Shown: positions 39,394 to 49,913, numbered from the stretch's first letter. The stretch is DNA of 64,000 nt from Rutpela maculata (GCA_936432065.2 OW386292.2:99715829-99779828); one strand, 5' to 3'. The notes: generated by a model from the sequence alone, not told the origin. A program made the numbers and translations.

Positions 39394-40137
39394 TTAGATT
39401 AATTTTTTTAACTCTAGCTTCACAATAATTTTCTCTCCTTGAAAATTTATCAGGTCACCGTTATCATCCAAGACTCGCAGAGTAATGTTTTCGATAAACT
39501 GCTGCCCCACAAGTCTGACAGGCATATAAATAATGTTTTGGGGCTCCTTCGACAGCTTGTACCCTGGCTCGACATCAATGTCAAACTCGAACAGCGTATG
39601 TGCCCTTTCACCATTTAAATAGGCACCATATATTATATTACAATCCACACGTATAATTCTGACTCTCATAATATCGACGGGGTGTGTAGATTGATGGTAC
39701 TTATTAGGCTGTAAGCGTCCTGCCTCAAATCCTAGAAGCTTGCCTATAGAGTTCTCCTGAGTAAAGTCAATCTCATATTTTGAACGAATTTCACACTTTA
39801 ATGTGTTATTATTCGCCCGCAGCGAGAATAGCTCCTCATCTTCACTGTCTCGTACATCGCCTCCGCTCCTATCAGATTTTAACATGTGTAGTATTGCTTT
39901 ATGAATTTCATCAATTTCGTATGCGCCTGGAGGTAAATAGTGACATATAGGCTCTGCTTTACTGGTGTCTTTATAGGTGAACTGGTTATTTTTCTCGTCG
40001 ATGTTGAATATGGAGTTATAGGAATAGAAACCTAATAAACCAAATCCATAGCTAGTGCGACTATCCAGCTCGATCGGAGGATAGAAATCAGCGCTCAGCA
40101 CGCTCGAATAGCTCGATATAGTGAACGTGTGTGACAT
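39394..40137 (-). CDS. Minor capsid (penton-like) protein, putative
   Basis: This is an intact frame of 247 codons starting MSHTFTISSYSSVLSADFYP and ending in a beta-rich stretch with KIIVKLELKKLI. It has alternating hydrophobic and polar runs, with SIGKLLGFEAGRL in the middle and VDCNIIYGAYLNG later. It has no signal peptide or membrane segment. I recall homologous uncharacterised proteins in other insect Polinton-like elements. A single jelly-roll minor capsid role is a plausible reading, based on size, beta character and neighbours. The frame is open without defects although neighbouring genes are shifted. Confidence 0.5.
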   Translation of the reverse strand: MSHTFTISSYSSVLSADFYPPIELDSRTSYGFGLLGFYSYNSIFNIDEKNNQFTYKDTSKAEPICHYLPPGAYEIDEIHKAILHMLKSDRSGGDVRDSEDEELFSLRANNNTLKCEIRSKYEIDFTQENSIGKLLGFEAGRLQPNKYHQSTHPVDIMRVRIIRVDCNIIYGAYLNGERAHTLFEFDIDVEPGYKLSKEPQNIIYMPVRLVGQQFIENITLRVLDDNGDLINFQGEKIIVKLELKKLI

Positions 40138-40173
40138 GTTTGACTGGCAGCGCGTGCAGTATGTATTATGTTT

Positions 40174-40556
40174 TTATTGACGGGTGCAGCAGTTAAGCGG
40201 GTTCAGTCTTCTTCTTTTTTCGGGTGTGGTTGGTAATGAAACCTCTGCCTCGTTACTGGACATAACATTCACATCACTCATCTTACAATAACAGCAAAAT
40301 ATTTTTTTAGAGGACGGACCGTCATTAACGTCCGTATTTGACCTATCGCCGTTATCAGACCAGTGTTCGGTGCAGTATTGATACTTTAACACATCGATAT
40401 CGTTCTGCAGGTGTTCAGGCAGTTTATCCCACACCAGAGCGCCAGCTGGGTACGGCTCATTTTCGTGAGACTGCGTAGACGTGAATATGCGATGAGGGCC
40501 TGCCCCATTCTTTTAATGCTCTCGCGGTCCATTTCGGGTGTTATATTCAAACTCAT
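40174..40556 (-). pseudogene. Unknown Polinton-like element protein (frameshifted)
   Basis: The reading starts MSLNITPEMDRESIKRMG at 40556, right after the protease stop. It shifts frame near 40470 and continues with VWDKLPEHLQNDIDVLKYQY to a stop at 40174. The final part has a Cys pair (FCCYCKMSD) and a basic stretch PEKRRRLNP that could be a nuclear localisation signal. No known domain is recognised. It lies between the protease and the penton-like gene on the same strand with short gaps, so it is probably part of the same transcription unit. Confidence 0.45.
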
Positions 40557-40559
40557 GTC

Positions 40560-40950
40560 TTATTTTTGCTCTCTCCCTCTCTCTGATAGAAACTTTAAAC
40601 ACAGATGCCCACACCAGACTGTGTCAAAGTTCTGTTGACGATCATAATTATATAATATTTTTACGCCCTTCGACGCCCCGTTAAAGTATCGTATTAGCTC
40701 TTTAGGTGGTGATAAATCGCCAAAGCTGTCATAGTAATTAACCAGAGAACTGTTTTTTTTTTATATGCTACCCAGTGTGTCCCCTTACCATGCACGCTGT
40801 CTAGGTTGATAATGCCCGATTCGTTATGATACGGACCTTCTACCGGCATGGTATCCCTCATGAATACACCTCGAAAATAAGGTATCTTCAGTACGTTAAA
40901 TGCATAATGGTTAAGATCCACATCTGAGAGAGCTCGGCGGGGCAGGGCGA
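40560..40950 (-). pseudogene. Adenain-like cysteine protease (frameshifted)
   Basis: The N-terminal frame contains FRGVFMRDTMP and GKGTHWVAYKKK, where the His is the probable catalytic base. In a run of A (plus-strand T run near 40750-40760) the frame is lost. In another frame the continuation shows a YYDSFGDLSPP segment (catalytic acid region) and DTVWCGHLCL with the probable nucleophile Cys, then a stop at 40560. This order of His, Asp and Cys is that of adenovirus-type (Ulp1-fold) maturation proteases, which process virion proteins. The start is uncertain because the frame overlaps the upstream gene end. The shift makes this copy non-functional. Confidence 0.7.
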
Positions 40951-40953
40951 TCT

Positions 40954-41869
40954 TTAGTTTTTTGAATGAGGATACGGTTTAAGGTAGAGACCCAAGCCGT
41001 TACGATGAGGCCTCAGGTGTATTCCATCACCACTCTTACCTAGTGCAATCGCCTTCATAGCTTGATTATGACGCTGTGCCTCCGACAGCTGCTGTCTACC
41101 ACTCTTCACCTCGTTGACAGCCTTTGCCAACCCGGCAGCGCCTCCGGCTAGGGCCCCCAGTGCAGACAGACCTGCGAAGATTGGCAGTAATGGTAAAATG
41201 CCGCCTACCTTCGGTATAGGTATTATACGCGGCGCTCGAATTTTCTGCCTTCCTCCTGCAGATTTCACGATTTTTTTTTGCAGCCTGTAATGCGATATCG
41301 ATAGCCCTCTTCATATCACCCGTTATAAACCGCTCCCCACCTGCTTTTTGTAATGCTTCATATGCCTGACGAACCACGTCGGCTTTAAATGAAACCGGTT
41401 TATTTTTTTTATCGACGTTCTTAACTTTCCCTACTCTTTCTTTCCTCTTTTTTTTACCGCACTCCGAAGTTTCACTTTTAAATGACGTCGAATTACAACC
41501 CATACCCAGGTGACGTTTTGCCTTCATTATATTGGTAACTAGCCATGCATCAGCCCTTTCTCTCAACCCCGCATCTTTAGACTTAACGCGCTCCCAGGCC
41601 CGCTGTTCGAGCTCATAGTCTGCCCTATGTCGCGCACCTAAGTCCTTATTGGTGTATGCGATGTCATGTACTTTACAGGCAGCGTCAAGGGGGTTTATAC
41701 CGCCATCACCTCGTGCTAGTCTTTTCTGTAATTTGGTACCAGGCCCACAATACTGATATGCAGGTAAGTGTAACTCGAAAGGAAGTTTATTTATCACTGT
41801 ATTAACAAAGCCACCACCAGCCTTTGAGCGCTGGCGCGGCTGACGTCTGTATCGCGCGGCTGACGCCAT
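40954..41869 (-). pseudogene. PLA2-domain virion protein with pX-like C-terminus (frameshifted)
   Basis: It starts MASAARYRRQPRQRSK. Residues about 28-125 resemble the phospholipase A2 domain of parvovirus VP1: calcium-loop type YCGPGT (40-45) and the active-site segment DAACKVHDIAY with His68-Asp69. After a Lys-rich linker the frame is lost in a run of nine A (plus-strand T run about 41268-41276). In another frame the C-terminus has PKVGGILPLLPIFAGLSALG, a Gly/Ala-rich hydrophobic segment like those of adenovirus core/lytic peptides, and ends near 40954. Such a protein would help a virion cross the endosomal membrane. This copy is broken by the shift. Confidence 0.65.
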
Positions 41870-41924
41870 TTAAATAAGGTGTGTATGATGCATATATTCT
41901 CATATAGTCTTCGGTAGCAGCACA

Positions 41925-42626
41925 ATGCGTGTAATAAAGCAGCAGGGGGAATTTGTGGTGGATAACTTAGACGAGCGCCTTGGCTGCGGAGTGGGTTCTA
42001 GTGTCGATAATCAGCGTCATGGACCACTACTCCCCGCGACTATACGGTGTATCATGGCGGGCGCATCGAATTCCGGAAAAACCAACCTTATGATTACTTT
42101 ACTTACACACCCTCGAGGGTTACGTTTTGCAAATGTGTACATATATTCCAAATCATTAAACCAGCCCAAGTATGAGTATCTGCGTAGTGTATTAGAACCG
42201 ATTAAAGGTCTGGGATATTACACATTCAGTAATAACATCGAGGTGATGGACCCGAGCGAGGCCAGACCAGACTCTATTTTCATCTTCGATGATGTCATAT
42301 GCGAAAAACAAAATGTTATTAGATCATACTTTAGCATGGGTCGGCACCAAAATGTAGACTGTTTTTATCTCGCCCAGACATATTCACGTACACCTAAACA
42401 ATTGGTACGCGATAACGAAAACTTTATAATAATATTCAGACGGGATGACACGAACCTCCAGCACATATTTCGCGACCATGTAGCGCCTGACGTGACATTC
42501 GCGGAATTTCAAAAAACGTGTGCAGTGTGCTGGAATGAACGATGCGGTTTTCTAACCATCGACAAGGATAGAGATGTGCATGACGGGCGATATAGAAAGG
42601 GTATAGATAGTTACATATATGTGTAA
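41925..42626 (+). CDS. DNA-packaging ATPase (A32/FtsK-HerA type)
   Basis: This is an intact 233-codon frame. Walker A is GASNSGKT (residues 46-53) and Walker B is SIFIFDDV (117-124), followed by an SMGRHQNVDCFYLAQT segment in which Gln may act as sensor. The length is usual for A32-like packaging ATPases of Polintons and large DNA viruses, which pump the genome into the capsid. It is divergent from the PLA2 gene with only 55 bases between the two starts, which suggests a shared bidirectional promoter. It is the best preserved gene of the fragment. Confidence 0.8.
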   Translation: MRVIKQQGEFVVDNLDERLGCGVGSSVDNQRHGPLLPATIRCIMAGASNSGKTNLMITLLTHPRGLRFANVYIYSKSLNQPKYEYLRSVLEPIKGLGYYTFSNNIEVMDPSEARPDSIFIFDDVICEKQNVIRSYFSMGRHQNVDCFYLAQTYSRTPKQLVRDNENFIIIFRRDDTNLQHIFRDHVAPDVTFAEFQKTCAVCWNERCGFLTIDKDRDVHDGRYRKGIDSYIYV

Positions 42627-42689
42627 GACAGTTATTCCCATATGCTTATTTGTATAGTGAATGTCGGCGAGCGTGTATCGTAAAAAAAA

Positions 42690-42972
42690 ATGAAGAGTAC
42701 GACAGGGAGTGGCGGGGATACCGTGCTCAATATGAATAACGAGGAGGTAAACTTAAAACGTAAACTAGCAGAAGTGACAGACGCGAAAAAAATTCAAATC
42801 TATTAAAAACAGACACATTGAGGGTCGGCAAGCCCTTGAAAAAATTTATGAGCCCATAACGACGCCTTTAAAGACACTATCTGAGGCAGCCGATAGCAAA
42901 GCGCGAATTCAGACCATACAGCTATCACGAAGAAGGCATAGTATGTTAGCGGATATGTGTGTAAAAATTTAA
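42690..42972 (+). pseudogene. Small Lys/Arg-rich protein (frameshifted)
   Basis: The start MKSTTGSGGDTVLNMNNEEV leads to a run of A near 42785 where the frame shifts. The other frame continues with NRHIEGRQALEKIYEPITT to a stop at 42972. No known domain is recognised. It follows the ATPase at a 63-base distance on the same strand. Confidence 0.4.
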
Positions 42973-43015
42973 ACCATATATGCGTGCATGGTTAAGATGT
43001 CTTCAGTATTAAAAA

Positions 43016-43300
43016 ATGAGTAACAGAAACACCATCGATAAATTTGGACGTAGAGGCATGCGGCCCTCGGGCGTATTAGGTCAGCGCGGTCCCCCGGGCA
43101 TCGGCTTTAAGCTCATCGATGATAGACATTTTGATATTCAATATAGACGGTTAACCAAACTCGGGGATCCAAAAGAAGCTAGAGATGCCACACCGCGTCT
43201 GTATGTAGATGCGCATATCAGCAGGAGTAGGACCGAGACAGTCAAGTTAATTAACGCCAACACTGGCAAAATCTATGGCAGAGCGGGAGAGCGCTATTAA
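43016..43300 (+). CDS. Fibre-like protein, N-terminal part
   Basis: This 94-codon frame starts MSNRNTIDKFGRRGMRPSG. It has a short Gly-rich collagen-like stretch GQRGPPGIGF and then LGDPKEARDATPRLYVDAHI. That pattern recalls the shaft repeats of trimeric viral and phage fibres, in which a Gly-Asp-Pro turn precedes an Asp-Ala and a Tyr-Val pair. The next frame (43275) overlaps its end, so the two may be one protein broken by a shift. The fibre role is an inference from pattern only. Confidence 0.4.
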   Translation: MSNRNTIDKFGRRGMRPSGVLGQRGPPGIGFKLIDDRHFDIQYRRLTKLGDPKEARDATPRLYVDAHISRSRTETVKLINANTGKIYGRAGERY

Positions 43301-43526
43301 ACAATCGTACACCACATTTATAGGGAAGCAGATGGAATTATATAGCACATTTATACATAGTAAAATTACCGAGGCGCTTGCTGATATGAAGAAGTCTCTC
43401 GACAGAGATATCGATAAAATTAATACTTTAAAAAAGGAAAGCGAGGGAGCTTTGACAGCCAGAATAAGCAAATTAGAACAGTCACTTGCAGAAGTTCTTA
43501 CGGTGGTGGACGTTAGCGCACATTGA
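43275..43526 (+). CDS. Coiled-coil protein or C-terminal half of the fibre-like protein
   Basis: This 83-codon frame starts MAERESAIKQSYTTF and is dominated by heptad-like LeuIle/Lys/Glu spacing (DIDKINTLKKESEGALTA, then RISKLEQSLAEVLTVV), so a coiled coil is likely. It overlaps the preceding frame by 26 bases. It could be a separate short gene or the C-terminal part of one disrupted gene. Confidence 0.4.
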   Translation: MAERESAIKQSYTTFIGKQMELYSTFIHSKITEALADMKKSLDRDIDKINTLKKESEGALTARISKLEQSLAEVLTVVDVSAH

Positions 43527-43548
43527 GAAAAATACTCCTCGAGGGACG

Positions 43549-43549
43549 A

Positions 43550-43582
<33 letters not shown>
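43549..43582 (+). repeat. TAA/ATA microsatellite
   Basis: About eleven AAT units in a row lie immediately before the integrase start codon at 43581. Confidence 0.9.
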
Positions 43583-43586
<4 letters not shown>

Positions 43587-44404
43587 GTCAGCACGGAGAA
43601 GCGACAGGTTGTTGACGAACTTCATAAATATGCCAGGCGGATTTTCAGAGAAGGAAGACCGTGATTAGGGGTTATGGAGATTTATGGCAGATTGATTTAG
43701 CAGAGATGCAGCCGTATGCCCGTGAGAACCGTGGTTTTAGATATATATTCATAGTAATTGATTGCTATTCCAAATACGTATGGGCTAGGCCTCTTAAAAA
43801 TAAAACCGCTCGTGAAATTTTAAAAGCAATGGAGAGTGTCCTCGTCGAGTCAAATTACGCGCCAAAGCATATACAGACAGACCACGGGACAGAGTTTTAC
43901 AATAAATATTTCACCAAGCTGATGGGTCAATATGGAATCAATCATTACTCTACCTATAGTACGAAGAAAGCCGCAATAGTGGAACGTGCTATACGAACTC
44001 TGAAAGGGTGGCTGTATAAAAAATTCTCGCTTAGAGGGAAATACAGATGGCTCGACATTTTACCCGAGATTACAGAGTTGTACAATAATAAAAAACACCG
44101 CACAATAGGAATGAAGCCGTCGAGTGTTACAAGCGAGACTCGGCTAAGTGCATATGTTCAACCTGAATTTATACCTTTGAAATTTAAATTTCACGTGGGT
44201 GATACGGTTAGAATTAGCAGATACAAAGGCGTGTTCGATAAAGGTTACACCGCCAATTGGTCCACAGAGCTCTTCAAGATTGTCAGAGTAAATACAGTCC
44301 AGCCGCCCACATATCTACTTGAAGACATGCATAAGCGCCCAATTAAGGGCGTTTTTACGAGGAAGAATTACAGAGGGCAAGAAACCCCGATATATATTTG
44401 GTAG
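43581..44404 (+). pseudogene. Polinton-type DDE integrase (one break near the N-terminus)
   Basis: The gene appears to begin MSVSTEKRQVVDELHKY and meets a stop near 43652. From 43661 a 247-codon frame is open. The core has D12 (DLWQIDLAEM), D74 (IQTDHGTEF) and E108 (AAIVERAIRTLK), numbered from 43661, which is a retroviral-type D,D(33)E triad. A chromo/SH3-like C-terminal segment follows (HVGDTVRISRYKG, WSTELFKIVRV). Polinton integrases of this type insert the element DNA into the genome. The catalytic part looks intact; only the N-terminus is disrupted. It is the last gene before the noncoding right end. Confidence 0.8.
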
Positions 44405-45536
44405 AGAAAATTTTACGCCGTCGAAAATAACAAACTTACGTAAAATGGCTGGGGATGTCTAACGAGGTTAACTCGTGGATAAATACCAGTGATTTCGTTT
44501 AAAACACTCGTACACACCAAGCCGCCATCACCATATATTTTTTTATGTAGCAATAATTGTGTTACTGTATACATATATTACTGTATGTTTATTAAATAAA
44601 AAAATAAAAATAAAGAACCGTTTAATATTTTACTTTAATAATAATAACCTTGTCTTATATAGTGTATGACAGCATTGAAAAATATTTAAAAAAAAAATAT
44701 GAATTTCCCCATGTAATTATGCATTCTAAATTGCAATGTCGAAATATTAATAATAGGAAAGTTTCCAGCTGTATACACAGGTGGTGATGTAATGTATGTA
44801 TGAATAGGTAAACTCACTTAGCTTTATCACTCATAAATAAATATGAAATTATAAAAAACTTGTCTGGTTTGTGCGTATATGCCACGACAAGTTTTGGAAC
44901 TTTCCTATGTTAATTATCGATTTGGTATTTTTCCTTTCATTTAACTAGTGACCAAAAGTCTAGTTATATATGACGTAATATAATTACCATGTAGAACTAT
45001 TAAATTTGTCTAAATCCATTATGTATAGATGTAAATAATGATAAAATAAGGCACATCGTGAAGCGTCATTTTAAAAGCGCTCAATATGCAATTATAAATT
45101 TGTCTGGTTTGACCGTATTCGTTACAAGAACTTTCTTATCTAAATTGGCGATTTGGTATTTTTCCTCTGATTTGAAATGTTAAGTCCACATATTTCCCGC
45201 TCCTTACTAATGATCAAAAATCTAGTTATACTAATGTACTGTAGTGGTCATTGTGATGTAATATAATTACCGTGTAGAATCATTAAACCTGTCAAAAAAC
45301 CTCATTATGTAAAATAATGATAAAAAATAAGGTACATCGTGAAGCGTCATTTTAAAAGAGAAAGCGGCCACTTTATGTGGTAGGTTAGCAAACGGTACCT
45401 CAGCGCTATAGACTCACGTGTACGTACGGAATTCCTGTAAAAAACCGGTTTAGAGGAATTTGCGTTTTTTTCCGCGGTTCAAGGTGAACAAGGTAATTAA
45501 AAAGCGATTATTCCAAATCGTCGCACCTTCTACTCG
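44405..45536. other. AT-rich right flank with a pair of direct repeats
   Basis: No gene is supported. Two imperfect direct repeats lie at about 44849-45078 and 45091-45358. Both contain TTGTCTGGTTTG, CGATTTGGTATTTTTCC, TAATATAATTACC and end with AAGCGTCATTTTAAAAG. The stretch may be the terminal region of the Polinton-like element or unrelated sequence. Confidence 0.6.
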
Positions 45537-47596
45537 CATTTCTCCCCAGCATAGTATAAATTAAATGGCAACTCTAAGACGCCATCAGTCTACCGCAGTG
45601 CACCATCTGCGTCACTTCGTAGCTCGATCACAACTCAAAAACCTTCATTTTGGGCATCATCCTACATCTTTACAACATTCTAATCATTACTCAAGCACGA
45701 AGAAACCCTTCTGCAATCTATTTTACATCATTTAATCCTCGCTTCGTTACGTACAAGCTGATGAAGTCAATTTAAATCCTCATGCACGCCTGATACAGTA
45801 AATCCAGTTTATTGCACCACGGCTAGAAGTTCCACCCACACATTTTCGAGTTTATTCCACCACGGATTGACTGTCCCCAGCACTCTCACCATTTTGGGAG
45901 CCAAATAGTGTGACAGTAGGTTAAGTACAGTAAATGCGCGGTTTTATACTTCGTCTCGCGAGCGCGAACGTTAGGGATGTTTGGCTATCTAGCTAGGTGT
46001 TATTTAAACTTAATAGAAGGTATTATTCGACACGAAATTTTAATTTCTAAAGTGAATCCTTTCTCTCCCAATCCTACCAGAGCTGGGCTAAACCCCCTCA
46101 GCTCCTAGGAGGACAAGCAGCAACAACAAAATAAATTTCTAAAACGAGCATAAGGTCTCGCAACGTCTTATTTCTTTATCCTAAGTGAAATCTAAACTAA
46201 AGTGCCTTCAGGACAGGACAATAAGGTAAACTTTCACAAACATTAACCTGGAAAGCGGGGCCGTCAGCCTGCCAGCTCCAGTAACATTCAGTGTCTAGGT
46301 AGCGGGGCCTTCTGCCTGCCGGCGCCTACAAACTAATTCAGAAATAGAACTCTCTGCTGAGGTTCCGACAGGGACAGAGACACTTTGCTTTGCTAGCCCT
46401 CTTCTAGGGAGTCCCAAGAGTGTAAAGTAGAGTCAGTGCAACCCAAACTTTCATGGAGGCAGAAAAGCAGAGCAGCTCAGTGAATTTTATGTACAATTTT
46501 CTTGCAGCTTTGAAGCAGAGTTCCAGTACTGCAGGAAAGGTGTGATCGCTTGTGTGGCGTAGATTAATTTAAGTACTAGCATTCACCAGGCCTAAGGAGC
46601 CTTGTAGAAGTAAATAAAGTTAATAAGTAGCACAAGCCGTCCCACTGAATGCACCACAGAATTTTGTAAATTTGTCTGTAACCTTTGAACTATGTAAAAT
46701 TTCAACTGTCTGTAAAGTGATTATTTCGTTCTGACGTATGTGGAAAGCATCCCCGAAGAGCCCGCGCGGCTACCTACGTTATTAACGCAAATAAGTTTTT
46801 TCCACCAATCAGCTGATTGCGCCACGCTAACATTTTCTCTGTGGTAACTTTCACAAAAATCATCCTCACGCGAGCTACGTTTCATTTTGAAAGTACAAGC
46901 ATCCCCACAACCCAACACACGTTGCGTAACATCCACTTCAGCAGGGTAAGAGTGAATTAATTTTCCTCGTACCCACGCACAGACATTCAACAAGCTCAAT
47001 TCGCAAGGAACTCTGAACTTTCCAGTGTTTTTTCGAAACCAATTTTCTCGGCTACAGTCTCCAAGTGCGGTCCGCGTTTCACGATGTCGCGTACTAGCAG
47101 CAGCACGGACACTGTCCCCGAACATCTACACCAAGACTGGGAGAATCTAAACCAGGATCCAGCTTTGCGATTCTTTCTACGTGACTGGACTCCGAGCCTA
47201 CAAACTACTGTCGTGTCGAGCCCACGCAGAAGGCAATTTTCTCCTCAAACCAATTCCGGGCTCAACAACGACGACGCCGACGAAGAAGGGGAACCAGAAG
47301 CACGCGTCGGGCGATCTGGGAGGCCTGACCCCAACGACGAGGCCGCTCCACTCGAGCCACAGCGTACAGGAAAGCGCGGGTTCGAGTCAGACCGGTGCCA
47401 CGCAGATGCCGCAAGGTATACGCTTCGGGAGGAGGGTGAAAGTGGTGCTCCATCCTAGTCACAGCGACGCGCCGCTACGAGAAGAGCACAACCAGGTGCG
47501 AGACGTCGACGGAACTGCGCAAGCGCAGAGGCTCAACCCGGCGCTCTCACCATTACCTCCGAACAACCCCCCTACGTTTTCCCCCCGCCGAAGACA
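45537..47596 (+). repeat. LTR L10, lacking its first ~45 bases
   Basis: It begins at CATTTCTCCCC and is then collinear with L7/L8. TATAAATT is at 45555, TCAGT at 45595-45599 and the Gag start at 47084. The Gag frame is shifted by loss of one GGAGGCCT unit (about 47320), as in L8. It ends GAAGACA before ATAT. Confidence 0.88.
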
Positions 47597-47600
47597 ATAT
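47597..47600. repeat. ATAT junction between L10 and L11
   Basis: This is the sixth LTR-ATAT-LTR junction of the window. Confidence 0.85.
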
Positions 47601-47618
47601 TGTTATAGTCCGGCTGAA
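47601..47618 (+). repeat. LTR L11, first 18 bases (with LINE F target site)
   Basis: TGTTATAGTCCGGCTGAA is the start of an LTR. The last 11-12 bases (GTCCGGCTGAA, 47608-47618) are repeated at 53047-53057 and form the target duplication of LINE F. Confidence 0.85.
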
Positions 47619-47763
47619 GTAACCAGCGACTAGAGAGAGTATACAGACGAGTTATAAGCAATTCTAACAAAAGTTGTAGTTTCTCTTTTCTTTGGAAACC
47701 GTGAATAGTGCATCACACTTATATAGCACACAGAGTGCAGTCAAGAAATTCAACCCTTTTAAT

Positions 47764-49913
47764 ATGACCAGAAAAAAGAAGAAACCTCCGGAAACGGAAA
47801 ACATTGTACATATCACACCTACCACTACACAAAACATCGTAGCAAACACTGATAAAAACAATGAGACACATCAAACAAAAACACAGGTACACAAAGATAA
47901 TTTAAACTGGGCTGATAATTTAATTAATTTAAACATAACTAATACTAACAATATGAATAATTCACTAACATCCATCATCTCATTCAATAACACCCAAACA
48001 ACACTATCTACCCCTCACCTAACATCTACTGACCAAAGTTTACCACCATCCCCCATAAGTATTACAACCCCAGTGCCAACCCTAACAAATGTTACTTATA
48101 CTACCACAACAATATCATTCACCACAACAACATCCACTACTTTCAAACATTCCACCCCTATAGTTTCACCAGTTCAAAAAAGTAGTCCCACCCCCACTTT
48201 TTTAAACTTTGATTTGCAAAATAGAAATCACAGTGATAGCGATACTGATAACCTATATATTACGTCAGATACCAATTCTAATAGATCTCGATCCCCCCAC
48301 CCCCTTAAAGAGTCAAAAAAAAATAAACCACCTCGTCGCAGAAAAAAGCGAGAATGCAGGCATATGACAGGGAAACTAAAACCCCTAGCCCCAGTAAGAC
48401 ATTATTAATAACAGAATCCGCCCCCACCACCCCCAACACAAATCCGGAAAAAACAAAAAACCCCACAAATGATGAGAAACATCAAAAAAACATATTTCCT
48501 GAAGCCGCCCCCAAAACCACCCCCCCGCCCCCGGGCAGCAAATAGTTGTAAATGCACTAATTCATGCAGAAAACACTTCATCTCAAACCACCCCCACCGC
48601 CCCCATTCAAACAACAGAGTTTGACTCTGCTTATACCAAAACCGCTCCTCCAGAGCCAGAACCCAAAAAATCAAAGGGAGCTATCCCAAAAAAAAATAAA
48701 ATAATGCAGAACCTCAATAAAATTACACTTATACAACCCTCAAACTCTAAACATAATACACCCCCTGAACCGATGGAAACTAATTATGAATTACCCAAAA
48801 CCATATCTCATTCGCCACCCCCAACTAATACCCAAAATACTACTGCAACACAGTCTGCCCCCCCACCTATCCATATTTACACTGATAATCACAAAGCCAC
48901 TATCCAGTTAATTAGTGCAAAAACCACCGCACGTCCAGATTTTAAATATAACAATACATCTTTGATATGCTATACCAAAAGCCCCAGGGATCATAATTCT
49001 ACAATAAAATTATTAGCAAAGCATGAGATAGAATTTTACTCATACAATGTCAATAACCTAAGACCACTGAAATTAGTTGCAAAATACTTGCCAATTGACG
49101 TCACCTCCGACGACATAGGGCAGGAATTAAACCTTATGGATCTACCCTATTTAAATATCGCCAGGGTGATGTTACCAAAAAATGGGCGCAGAACCGCCTC
49201 TAACATCGTCCTTTTAACGGTACCCAAACAAGCCGCTGATAAATATTACCAGCTTACTAACTTGTGTCATTATAAAATAACAATCAGCGACTATCTTAGC
49301 AATGACATACCCCAATGCCATCGATGCCAAAACTTCGGGCATTCTTCGGCAGTGTGTAACCGCATTCCACGGTGCGTGAAATGCGGTAAAACACACAAAG
49401 ACGAGCCCTGCGCTGCAGTAAAGTGCCAGTGCGCTAACTGTGGTGCGGAGCATCCGTCTAACTACCGGGGGTGTCCGCAATATAAAGCCGCCAAACTTAG
49501 ATTTGGCCCCAAAAATACTAAAACACAAGACATACTACCTACCCCAGCACAAAAACAGACGGACAGGCAAAAACAACAACCACAAACTAGACCTAACACA
49601 CAACCCGACGTTAACTTACCCCCCCCTGTCCCAAGAGACAGCAGATATTGTAAACACACAAAATGTTAAAGCTTGGCAAAATTTCAGAGCTCGCCAGCAA
49701 GCGGCCTCACAACAAATGGCTGCCGAAAATAACCAACAACCTCAGACTGAAGAAAACCCACTAAGAGAAATTCTTGATTTTTTACGCAATTTTGACCTTA
49801 AACATATATGGCAATCTATCAAAGCCGTAATAGTTGCTCTTAGAAATACAAGTGATCCCTTGGAGAAAATTTTTGTTCTCCTGGAACATATAATAAGCAT
49901 ATTCGATGGCTAG
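47764..49913 (+). pseudogene. LINE F ORF1 (frameshifted)
   Basis: The likely start is MTRKKKKPPETEN at 47764. It has a Thr/Asn-rich N-terminal region (open to 48408), then a Pro-rich region that changes frame between 48408 and 48704. A PRE_C2HC-like domain follows (about 48880-49290), and then three zinc knuckles (CHRCQNFGHSSAVC, CVKCGKTHKDEPC, CANCGAEHPSNYRGC; about 49317-49480). A C-run near 49618 shifts the frame again; the final part, NPLREILDFLRNFDL, is homologous to the end of LINE E ORF1. It would be the RNA-binding component of the retrotransposon particle. At least two shifts make this copy inactive. Confidence 0.78.

Larger units (their letters stand above)
38403..45536. mobile_element. 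Polinton/adintovirus-like DNA element fragment
   Basis: The fragment carries a set of virion-type genes diverging from about 41.9 kb. Leftward (minus) lie a PLA2/pX-like protein, a protease, an unknown protein, a capsid-like protein, a small basic protein and the start of a second capsid-like protein. Rightward (plus) lie a packaging ATPase, small proteins, a fibre-like protein and a DDE integrase. ATPase, adenain-like protease and retroviral-type integrase together define the Polinton/Maverick and adintovirus group. Protein-primed DNA polymerase B is not in the fragment, and one capsid gene is cut at the left junction. Several frameshifts show decay. No terminal inverted repeats were found. 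Confidence 0.8.

Noticed and set aside
38403..45536. Reading L9 and L10 as one LTR split by the Polinton-like fragment
   Set aside because: L9 covers LTR bases 1 to about 383 and L10 starts at about base 46, so they overlap. They also belong to different LTR variants, and no target duplication is visible.
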